The position numbers and the translations under genes are program-made. 64,000 nucleotides of DNA from Fragilaria crotonensis (lineage: Eukaryota; Bacillariophyta; Fragilariophyceae; Fragilariales; Fragilariaceae): assembly GCA_022925895.1 (NCBI GenBank), contig JAKSYS010000006.1, positions 310,001 to 374,000 of the forward strand, in the 5' to 3' direction. The notes under the pieces were generated by a model. The model worked only from the letters and a program-made list of their open reading frames with translations, was not told the origin of the DNA and ran no database searches. How positions within the stretch are numbered: the stretch's first letter is position 1; each line of letters opens with the position of its first letter. Positions 22,188 through 32,322 of the stretch are shown in pieces.

Positions 22188-23819
22188 TTTTAATGTGTTG
22201 ACTAAGAAATCGTCACGTGCAGAATCTAGTAGTACGAGGGTGTTTTTTACGTTTAGAGCGTTAACCTCTGTTTCAATCGACAGGTATGGACGAGATTGAC
22301 TCTGTTCTCGGTTTCGTTCGCGTTTGTAATGGCGTTGTGGAAGTTCCTTTTCCATACGCCCGAGGGAGAACACGGGGTATGTCATAGTACTTGTACCGTG
22401 CATTTCACGTGAAGAGAAGAGCGCCGAAATCGTGTCCATTTGACCCGGAAGAGAATTCAGACGGATGTACTGTCATATTGTCATACTGTACTTTTTCTTT
22501 CGTCACTGGTCACTGGTACTCGCTGCAGCAGTAGTACGGTATACCTGGTGCTCCAGTATGATTTTGATTTTTACGTCATCACAAGGAACATGGTACCAGG
22601 GAGTACCACATAAAAATGGCTTGGAACCAATAGTTTCACAAGAGTTTCACATTACTTTATCTCCGTAGAAACATAAATGTTTAATGAAGAGTTCTTGTAT
22701 CATTGATCCTTCATCTGCTTGTCAACAGCAATGAAGAATGATCGAAGTACTGGAGCAAGATCCGAATTGCCTATCAATGATATACAAGTCTTCGTTTTTT
22801 CATTTACTGGTTCAAAGTCGTGTATAAATATGTATACATATATATATATATATATAATATTTTATACTCCGTTCTTGATATTTTTCACAAGAGTTTCATG
22901 AGTAAATCGTCAATCGAAATTTGTATTGGTACAGGGTTTTGTACGAGCTTTTTGTACCACACCGTGTGGAACAAACGCCAAGTGGAATTCTCTCCAACGT
23001 ATGAACATATTCAGAACTGTAACTTGTATAAATTGGGAGGGCATCCTCAACATGTGAAAAATGGTTGTGCAACAATGTTTTGAGGTCTCATCCACAGTAT
23101 GCGCATCTAAGAGAATTGAGCAATCAAAATGCTTTTCTATCAGCAGAACATATCCCTATTTGTTAACGAAGGAGAGCTTTATACTTTATAACAGGTCACA
23201 GGTCACGGTGTGAAATTATGGAAAATGGATTGTTTTTGTGTAGAGTTCCTTGAATTTCACAAGAGATTGGTTCAAAGTCATTTTATTGGGCCAAAGCCAT
23301 TTTTATGTGGTACCATTCTACAAGGTGCTTAAGCGTGCTGGAGTTCGAGGTACGTGTTCTCTTCTACTGTAGAAGTGGTACTACAGTACCGTATTGCTCC
23401 GCATTTCATGTAAAACTATACAGTACTACCCAAGACGTACAGGGTACGGTACTCGCGTACTAGTACCAGGTGGCACGCGTACAAGTATTCGATGTGGAGA
23501 GCGGAGACTGGAGCTACCAGGTACCGGTACATCATACATCATACATCATACATCATACAGTGCTGATCGCTGATAAACGGGTTACGGGTTACGGCGGGTG
23601 CCTGGTGCCAGTTAGTAAAGGTTTCAGACCAGATCAAAAACAGCTAAATATCTCGCTCTCCGTACCTTTCTGACCATCCCGGAACTTCTGTACGCGCACT
23701 ACTACGCGCGCCTCATGTCCCAAGTTCCGGCTCGGCTGCATCATTTCGGTCAGAAATCAAAGCACAGAAACTCTATTGTAGTGTATTCAGCGACTGGTTG
23801 TCACTACCACAATAAAAAC
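22188..23819. other. Intergenic stretch rich in GTAC words and simple repeats
   Basis: It contains (TA)n at about 22835-22860, a catacat-type repeat at about 23528-23560, and dense GTAC/ACCAGTAC/TACCGG words at about 22500-22600 and 23370-23530. No protein-coding frame is supported. Confidence 0.5.
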
Positions 23820-26800
23820 ATGGACCCCGAACGCGTTAGAGCCTATCTGCAAGTAGCCTGTGCGGGGTTGGGCTTTGACATTGGGGAAATTTGGTGGACT
23901 TCGAATGAGAATGGAAGCTCAACAGTAGCCGCCATTGGTGAGTGCCTTCCGTTGTTGCTTATTTCCTATTGAAATTGGGCAATTGCGACTTAGAATATTT
24001 TGAATTGCGCTGTTTTGGTTGGAGGATTTGTGTCTTGTGACGTCATGTAATCCTCTCTCTTCTATGTACTCACCGGCAATTGTCGACATACAGAGGATAA
24101 GAAGGAAGGGTCTCGGAATCTTCGTTTTGTGCAGTTGTACACCTCCAAGTCCTATGAAGACCGACGGTCGATGCTGGTATCTCCCGAGAAGGATGAAGAG
24201 AGTTCTGAACCGAACAATGAGGTGGCGATTAAGAAGCACGTATTGTCGCCGCAGCTTGTGAACGCAATATCTAGTACTGCACAGGTCCTGTGGGCCAACA
24301 GTCAACAAACGGGGGGGCTTCTGGGAAAATCGGATGTGAGGCTTCAAACAGCTGTGGGGATGCCTGTTGCTGTAGACGGCAATGGGAACATGTGCGTTGT
24401 CGTCATGTTTTCTCCTAATCACATCAAGAACACCGACGATGCCATGGAGTATCTGCAGTTCATAAGCAAGAGTGCGACCTCGAGCACAATTCCTTGCCTT
24501 TTGCCTGTCTTCAATGGCGATATGAAAGCTGTGATGCCAGTGGATGCTGGGCGAAAACAGTTTTTGAGTGCTTCATTGGGAGACGGAGTTGTCGCAAATT
24601 TTGTTAATTTGGACGACATACACCAAACTGACTTGTCCCACGCAGATAAGGATGGTTTTGGGATTCCCCTATTGCCGGGAATGGAGCTTGATGTATCTGG
24701 GGACGCTTTCGACGAAGCGAGCTACGGAGTGTGGAATACAATTATGGAGGTCCCAGACACCACCGTCGTGCCGCTTGATCAACCTGCGTTCTCACCAGCC
24801 GTCCGTGACCGAATCGAGGAGTTCTTAACCGCTTTCCTTAGCATGTCAGTCTTTGATGCAGCTGATATATGGATCCCACGAGAACCTGGTTTATGCCACG
24901 AGGTTACAGTCCTCGCGAACGACAGCTTGCGGGAGTTTTGGGCGGCATCGGAAGGTATTTTCGTTCAAAACTGGAGTGGTGCAGTGGGGCGAGCGCATGC
25001 TTCTGGAAATCCTGTTTGGAGTCATGTTCCAAGTGTGATTTTCGATCAAGAGCGTCGACCTGCATTCGAGAAAGCGGGGATTCAGACTGTATTGGCCGTG
25101 CCCGTTGCAAACTGTGTCCTATGTTGCTACTCGCTCGTCCGCACTGATGCCGTTCCGTTCGTGCTGAAATTCCTTCAACAGGCATTGCGCCTTCTGTGGG
25201 TGGGGTTAGACAATGTTGAGCAACCCCAAGTTGGTCAAGACATTTGGAAGGAAGTCGGGCCCACAGATTTGGGAGAAATGGCTGCTGATTTGGAAATGCA
25301 CAACGAATTCTTGCGGAAAAAGCGACCGCTTTCGGTGATGGAAGTCGATGAGACCTCTCGGGATCGCTCTGAATCCCTCTCTATCCAGTTCGATGCTTTA
25401 GCATCCTCCCCGCCAATGAATGTTCCACTTTCCAGTAATTCGCAATTTTCACTCGAGCCTTACCAGGAAGGCGGGACGGTTTCTCAGCCTTTGCTCGTGT
25501 ACGATTCTCAGCAGTCACTACCGGTAGTCATTGATGATGTGCAGAGTCATATACGCGACGCGCTTCAGGCAGTTGGACAGGCAGTGCCATGGACGTCCAC
25601 CAATTTTGAAGGGACAAAGCGAGCACACGTATCTAGAGACGACCTGTCGACCCAGGTCACCTATGAGCACCTCCAGCCTAGCACATACGCATATTCAGCT
25701 GCAAGCACACCAAGTGATCAGAACAACGCCGGAGCAGGGCAGCAATCGCAGTTTGTGTACCGTGGATCAGAGTCCAACGATAAAGGGACCGACGAACAGT
25801 CCAATGACTACGCTGGCTACGTTGCTGAACCAAAGTACGATTTCTCTCAATCCAGCGGGAGCGAACAGTACCAACCACAGACTTTCTATCACGTCATACA
25901 GGCGACCGCGCCTAGCAGTACCCATCAAGGCGTCTATGTTGACCGTTCAGATCAGAATTTCTCGTCAACCTCTCGTTCGGAGTGGTCGCCATCGCAGACC
26001 AGCTCAAGCCAGATTCCTCAACCAGCACCGCTGCAAATGCCTCACCAGCTTCCCAGCCGAATCATGCAAGCACCTGCGGCGCCAGTGGGAAGTTTCACCC
26101 TTGGTTATCAAGTAGCTTCAATCGGACAGCAACAATATCAGCAAATGGAGACGCCTGGGTACAATCAACATCAACTCGCCAGTGGCATGAACCTTGCACA
26201 ACAAGCCTACCAGGTGCCTTCCTCTCAATCCGCCATGCTGACCCCAACCCTTTCGGCGTCACTGCCAGTAAAGACTGCTTCGGGTACTTCATTATTCCAT
26301 GCCGTCTATGATACATCGTCAGCAACTCCGATGAGCTCTGGCGGAAAGGGTTGTCGCATCGAAGGCTGCTGCGAACCGGCGATTAATCGAAGGCCATATT
26401 GTGTCATCCACAGCGGGAATCGATTATGTGAGCAAGCTGGATGTGGGAAGTGTGCGCAAGGGTCAACCCGTTTCTGTATCGCGCATGGAGGAGGACGTCG
26501 ATGCACCTTTCCTGGCTGTGATAAAGGCGCAAGAGACAAGTTTTTTTGCGCTGCACATGGTGGAGGAAAACGATGTGCCACAGAAGGGTGCTGCAAATCT
26601 GCGGTGGGTGGATCGAGCCTATGTACGGGCCACGGTGGCGGTAGGCGATGCTCTGTTGAGGGCTGCGACAAGTCAGCTCAGTCTTCGACCAGGTTCTGCG
26701 TGAAGCACGGGGGAGGGAAAACATGCGGCCATCCTGGCTGCCCGAAGGTTGCTCGAGGTCGCACTCCATACTGCGCAGCTCATGGTGGAGGCATTCGCTG

Positions 26801-26927
26801 CAAACTAGATGGTTGCAATCGCGTCGCTATTGGCAAGCTGCAACTCTGTCGGGCTCACGGGGGTGGTGCGAGGACGAAGTCGAGTTCCAGTATGACAACA
26901 AACACTGCTGTCATTGGGTTGAGTTAA
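23820..26927 (+). CDS. GAF-like protein with WRKY19-type zinc-finger array
   Basis: Two exons: 23820-23937 (MDPERVRAYLQVACAG...) and 24094-26927. They are joined by a 156-nt GT-AG intron that keeps frame (AAI-EDKKEG), giving 983 residues. The N-terminal half has two GAF-like regions: GEIWWTSNENG...TGGLLGKSDVR...VGMPVAVD, and then DAADIWIPRE...GAVGRAHASG...ALPV-type VLAVPVAN. This assignment comes from pattern only. A Gln/Ser-rich, probably disordered middle follows. About residues 790-965 hold seven repeats of Cx4GCx(8-10)Cx2H ending in HGGG(R/K)RC, the WRKY19-like zinc finger seen in plants, oomycetes and diatoms. Those proteins are thought to act in the nucleus as regulators. Which ligand or DNA it binds is unknown. 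Upstream context shows no operon-like link. Confidence 0.85.
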
Positions 26928-27429
26928 ATGTTAAATGTGTGTAATGGCCAAATTTTGTTCAACGAGCGCATTCTTATATTCTTTAAAATAGTCCAAGTCG
27001 TACATATGAACAACAATGAGTATACTCATGCTTTCGGCATCTTTCTACTTCTTGGAGGCTCTATGATAGCAAGTAGAGGGTTCCGGGAGCAAACCAAACT
27101 TGCTATTCTGTCGGATCTCCCTATAATTTCCCGGATATATTCTGGTTTCACTTTCGTGGCGCCGCGCACCCTAGGAATACACAGCATCCTGAGACGGAAA
27201 AGACAGAGGAGGCTCGTGGACCCCCAGTGGATGCTGCGCCCATTGCTGAAGTCGAAATTGTAGGGGGTGATCATTCTGTTGGTGAAGCTCATGGCATCCA
27301 ATGGTTCCATGCATCTCGCATGGATCCACCATCAAATGGTATTGTTCTTTGTCGCCGAGTATTTGCAATATGGTTGGTGATGTCTTGGTTCCGGGCGCGA
27401 ACACTGCAGCAATCAATGATATGATGTTA
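26928..27429. other. Short intergenic stretch before a transposon relic
   Basis: The frame at 26928-27263 is open but without known motifs. The right half (about 27190-27420) reads partly like the N-terminal region of the adjacent piggyBac-type relic. Confidence 0.35.
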
Positions 27430-28760
27430 CTGGATTTTTTCTTCTGATGTTTCCACCCAATCAGCTTGTTGATACGGATGAGCTGACCAACTCTGAACTA
27501 ACAAAATTGGAGTTGAACAAAGCAAAGAGCATGAATTGTTGAAATTCTTTGGTGTCATCTTGATGATGACAAGGTTTTGGATTTACCTCCAGCCAGGGCA
27601 AGCTTGTGGTCAACAGTTCCACTATGGTCTCACTGGAATGTCAAAGCACAGGTTCAATGACCTCTTTTGGACAGTGACATGGTGTAATCAACCTTTGGCT
27701 CCTGGAGACACCTAATTGTCAGAGCAATACTGTGACAAAGTCATCAATGACCACCAAACAAATTACTTCAGCCCTTTGGACTGGCTGCATCTGTGTTGAT
27801 GAGTCCTCCATGAGCCGTGAGTTCAGACAGGGGAGGCCTTTGATCAATCATGGCCTCATTTAAATGTAGTGAATGACCTCAAGCCCAAGAAGGGGTGTAA
27901 AATTCAGAATGCTGGTTGTGTTTGAAGCGGAGAAATGTTGCATCTTAAGTTGGTGAAGGGCATTGATCTTGTCATGGAGAGTCCAAGAATGCCAGTGATA
28001 ATGCACCAACAAAAGCAAGGCTGCTGCATTTGATGAATGTACTGAAACACACATTGTCTCACCATGGTTTGGTTCCAATAGGATTGTGTGTGCTGACCGA
28101 TCCTTTGCTTTGGTTGGGGAGGCAAAGGAGTTATACCGAAGTGGCCTCTAAGCAATGCATTGGGGTGGTCAAAACAGCAACAAATGGTTCCAAAGAAACC
28201 TATCTGATGAATGTTAAACTACATCAACATGGTGACTTTCTTGCCCCTGGCCCCTGGCTTTGGATTCTATCAAGTATCAGGATTCTACTATGGCAGCATT
28301 TGTGTGGATGGATTGCAAAAGCAGAGGTACTTCCTCATTCCAACAGAAGGAATACTACCATATGCTCACTGGCGCTGACAGCATGTCAATCATCAGCAAA
28401 ATGCTGGCCCAGTGAAGTCCACTTTGTTGATCGAACAATCTCAAATTGTGGAAACCTACCACTCAACTTGCATTGCTATTGACAGGCATAAAATATGCCA
28501 GATGATCTATGATTTGAAAATTTGAAACAAATATTGCCCAGTTTGTGTTTATATCCTGTCAATATTTGCCATCACGATTGTTGATGATATTTGGCTGGTC
28601 TACAAGAATCAGCCATGCATTAAAAAGACTCAGCCAGAGACTCAGTGTTCACAAAGGAACCACCTTTTCTCTGTCCTTGGCAACTCTGAAAATTGCTATG
28701 ATAGATGGGGACAAGCAACTTGACCCCAGTATCACCAAATGGAACATCATGTCAAGATGC
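27430..28760 (+). mobile_element. Decayed piggyBac-like (DDE_Tnp_1_7) transposase
   Basis: Segments in all three plus frames read in order as one piggyBac-type transposase: FPPNQLVDTDELTN near 27450; FFGVILMMTRF near 27550; YGLTGMSKHRFNDLFW near 27627; the first catalytic-Asp region CVDESSM near 27790; KARLLHLM near 28010; GVVKTATNGSKETYLMN near 28160; and, late, AITIVDDIWLVYKN near 28570. This order matches piggyBac-derived proteins common in diatoms. Many stops and frame shifts separate the segments, so it is an old dead copy. The terminal repeats could not be found with confidence. Flanking sequence on the right includes a GCTGAC-type repeat. Confidence 0.7.
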
Positions 28761-28964
28761 ATGCATCAGGGCAGTTGAAAGTCGAAGCCCATGCATTGCT
28801 GTTCTCACACATTTAACTTCAGTGAAGAGGCTGAAGTAGTACAGTAGAGCAGGAAATACTACAGATAGATACCAAGGCCAAGAATGTATGTTCCTCATCT
28901 TGTACTGTAGTACCAACATTTCAGATCCTCCTGCAAAACGGTGTGTGAGGTTTGAGGTGTGAGG

Positions 28965-29185
28965 TGTGGCTGATGCAAAACACTACGCTTTTGCTGACAA
29001 AAAGAAACCGAATCTGCTGACATTTGCTGAACCTTGCCAGCTCATATGCATTTGACGCAACACCTTTTGCTAAAAAGCTTCTTATCACGTGGACCGGTCA
29101 TTGGCTGGCGCACACATCCTCGGGGTTTCGATTTGAAGTCCCGTTACAACGGCCGCATGCTTGATTCAGACCTTCCAGTATCGGT
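28965..29185. repeat. Remnant of the GCTGAC-array repeat family
   Basis: The words gctgacaaaaagaaaccgaatctgctgacatttgctgaaccttgccagctc (cited here only as a position, 28992-29042) match the end of the array at 41570-41805. The following (g/c)ggtcattggctggcgc(a/g)cacatcc also matches 41850-41875. A degraded right end (gcatgcttgattcagaccttccag, about 29156-29179) resembles the TIR at 41903-41925. The left end is not visible. Confidence 0.65.
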
Positions 29186-29790
29186 ACAGCGATTAGTCCC
29201 CCATCTAAAAGTGCTGTCGTAGACTTCTTTTTGTGCAGTAGACTACTGGAGTACAAGATGTACTGGATACTGGAGTACAAGTACTGTGCATGCTTGTGCA
29301 TTCAACTTCTTGCTATGCGTCGTACAAGTACCAGTACTCGTATTTGCACACACTCCGACTTCCGTGTAGTACTACCGAATACTGTACTCCAGTAATCAGT
29401 ACTCTTGCTACTGGTACTTGTAGTACCGGTACGCCAACATTACCTGCGTTTTACAACCGATGTTGTACTTCTCTCTCCGGATTTCGTGGGATTCCACGAC
29501 CTCTGGTATCCGAGATCCAGTGCGTACCCTCCCAAAAAAGAGGGTGCGGATAACACGGTTTGTGTAGCTTTTTCGTAGAAGTATACCCGAAAAATAGGAG
29601 AGTACCATCGATTCCTCCTTACAACCACACGTTTTAGATAGTGTTGATATTACTAAGTTGGACTTACAACTTTATAACTGCTAAGAAAGGTACGTCTTCA
29701 CATTTGGAAGGGTATCACAACTGGTACTACATTCTGTAATTCTGCGAGAAGAATGCATAAATTTCTTGTGCACTTTCCAGCAGCACCACC
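29186..29790. other. Intergenic stretch upstream of recombinase copy A
   Basis: Dense GTAC-type words lie at 29230-29440. A short hairpin (accctcccaaaaaagagggt, near 29525-29545) lies to the right. The element's left end should be here, but I cannot place it. Confidence 0.4.
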
Positions 29791-31827
29791 ATGTCAGTTG
29801 ATCCTCAAACACTTAAGCAATACAAGAGCGTCCTCGCAGTGTTCATGTCATTTCTGCATCGGCGTCTGCCAGGCGATTCATATGAAAGGGACCACGTATT
29901 CACCGAAGCAGAGTTGACAGCAGTGATCCCATTGGTTGTGTGTAGGTATATGAGGTTGAAGGCGTACGGTTCAGAATTTCCATCTCCGGACACGAATCCT
30001 ATTCATAGTCGACACTCAGCAATATCCTTTGACAAGAAGGCAATTTCTTTCTGGATGCCGAATCGAGACAAGTGGAGTGTGACAAGAACAGAAGGGAACC
30101 CAACGCAGAGTAAGGATGTGCTTGATCTTTTGAAAGCGGTGAAGAAGAAAGAAGTGCGGAAGCAGGGTGCGAAATCTCAGGTACGACGTCCGATGGTAGG
30201 AAAAGAATTTGAGAGTATGCATAAACTTTTGCTTGAAGCTGGCAATGAAAATGACAGGCGGACTACAGCTCACGCATCATCATGGAAAAGGTATGGTATA
30301 AGTGCGCTTGTCAATTTTCAATTCCACATGATTGCTTGAATCGACGACTCCACACAGGTTGTACTAGAGCACGTTCGTGTGCATGATAAATTCTCTCATT
30401 CATTGAAGGTAAGACTCAACTGGTCAAAGAATGTGAACGATGAACGAGATGCGCCATTCCAGCTTGTATTGGGGTCAATGAATCCTATCTATTCTTGCGT
30501 ATTGTGGTCACTTGGATTGTGGCTCGAATTGAATTTAAAACTGTATCCACCAGCAATGGAATCTCCGTATCTCTTTTGTTTTTGCGATGACTTTCGGATT
30601 CCAGAGGGAGGGCAAAAGGCGAAGTCAATGATACAATCCTTTATGACAAAGACGTTCAAAAGACGAGAATTTCACGAGGAAGAGGAGAATGCAAAGAAAT
30701 TATTGTTGGGCTCGCACAGTATTCGTAAGTTTGCATGTACGTATGTTCGATCTTGCGGTATCCACAAAGATGAAAAAGATATTCGGGGTCGCTGGAAAGG
30801 GGTAGGTCGCGTGTCAGATGTATATGATGATACAGAGTTGCCATATCCAGACGCAAAGGTTGGTGCTGTCCTTTGCGGTGGCGGTCCATGTATTTACAAA
30901 ACAAATCCAGCAGTTGACTCGGCGATGATGGACTCGTTTGTTCTGAGCCACGTTGTGCCAAACGCGAGGAAGAGGCTCCCTGATTCGGCATGCCTTGTGC
31001 TTGGTAAGGCGTTGATGTGGATGATCACGTCGCCATTTGCTGATGATCACATCCCTGTGGAATTTAAGGACAAGGTGCTTTCAGATTGGGCTCACGTTTG
31101 CGGTGGCGATTCGGAGTTGGATGCCGAACAAAGTGCGATATATAAAAATCCTGTCCAAAAACTGGCGGTTGTGGTGTCAGGAGATTTTGGAGCAGTATTC
31201 ATTGATACAATTGGAGAGTTGGAGGAGGTGGAGAAGGTGGTGGCGGAGGTAATAGAGCTTTTGGTATGCAGGGATCGCATGCAAACTTTCGAAATCAGTT
31301 AACGGGAATGCAATCATGTCTATTGGCGTTGAGGCAGGAGAATATGGAAATGAAGAGTTCTATTTCTGGGTTGAAAATAAGTATGGAACGAAACTTTGGG
31401 ATTGTGAATGGAAATGTTCGACGACTCGCGATGCGACCAACGAGAAATTTGACTGTTCTGGCGACGGCGGCGACAAATCAACAAAAGCAAGGGGGAGTGG
31501 CAGCCCAGCATGCAGGGGGCGACCGGCCGTGCAACGATGCTTGCGACCCTCATGCCAACGCCCAGGAGTCTTCATGACCTCTGGCAGGAGTATGAGTTTG
31601 GGGTCGGTGGGAGGAAAGCTGCAAAGCTTTTTTCCTATACTGAGCGCGGTCGCTCCAAGCACAAATATCACCGCAGGAAGGTTGTGTGGGACTTGATAAG
31701 TGGCCTTGTCAGACAAAGTCACACAGCTGATTCGGGCATAGATAGAATCTATGCAGTGTATGGAGGGCAAACAAGTGTGAGCAACATCATCAACGGATTG
31801 AAACGAGATAAAAAAATGGCACGATGA
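29791..31827 (+). mobile_element. Crypton-like tyrosine recombinase element, copy A (broken)
   Basis: The coding trace runs from the ATG at 29791 to 31827. It is colinear with the intact copy B at 32323, with roughly 55-60 percent protein similarity by eye. The main open frame (29791-30339, then 30340-31302) is cut by one in-frame TGA at 30337 where copy B has an Arg codon (MIA-stop-IDD versus LIARIDD); this Arg is the first catalytic residue. The HxxR motif (HSIRK), the Trp position (RGRW) and the Tyr (SDVYDD) are still present. Frame shifts after about 31270 separate the C-terminal part, whose last segment (31550-31827, LHDLWQEYEFGVGGRKAAKLF...) is clear. Cryptons are DNA transposons that move by a tyrosine recombinase without a reverse transcriptase. 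Copy A is no longer able to encode the enzyme as one frame. Confidence 0.8.
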
Positions 31828-32322
31828 ATCCAAACCTCGTATTATAAAACGAAGCTTCATACTTCATACGACTTCATACTTCATACTCGGAGTACTACTA
31901 CTGTACCGTTGTGCACTGTAAAATTTTTGTACTTCGCGAGTTACTTTACGCGGTGAAAGCATGGAGGGTTTTCCTACAGCGATCGTAGTATCCTCATACA
32001 GAGTTGTAACATGAGTTTTAAGAATTTTAGGCACGACCACATTATCGGGGTAATACAACTGGCATTGTATTTTTGCCGTGGAGTATCATGAGTCCGGTAT
32101 TGACACCCCAACCAAAACGTGTTCGGAGAATGAGGTGTCACCAAGTAGGTTTTATGTAGAATGAGTAACAATTAGGACCTCCGGGACCATGGTATCGCCT
32201 GCAACGCGAGTGGCATACCCAGTAGCTTTCTACGCACACTATATGCGATTCCATGCAACTCAAGAGCAGGGTAATTCCGGGGTGATTCCATGCAACTCTC
32301 ATAGAAAACAAGGGTGTGAAAA
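31828..32322. other. Spacer between the two recombinase copies
   Basis: 495 bp without a coding frame. It contains cttcatacttcatac-type short repeats (31855-31885), a TACTCGGAGTAC-type palindrome (31885-31897), and two copies of attccatgcaactc (32251 and 32285) just before copy B. Confidence 0.45.

Noticed and set aside
22116-22439. N-terminal extension of the Derlin gene
   Set aside because: Derlins begin close to the conserved W-Y-x-D-I-P block; the extension is charged, Arg/Glu-rich and unlike the family.
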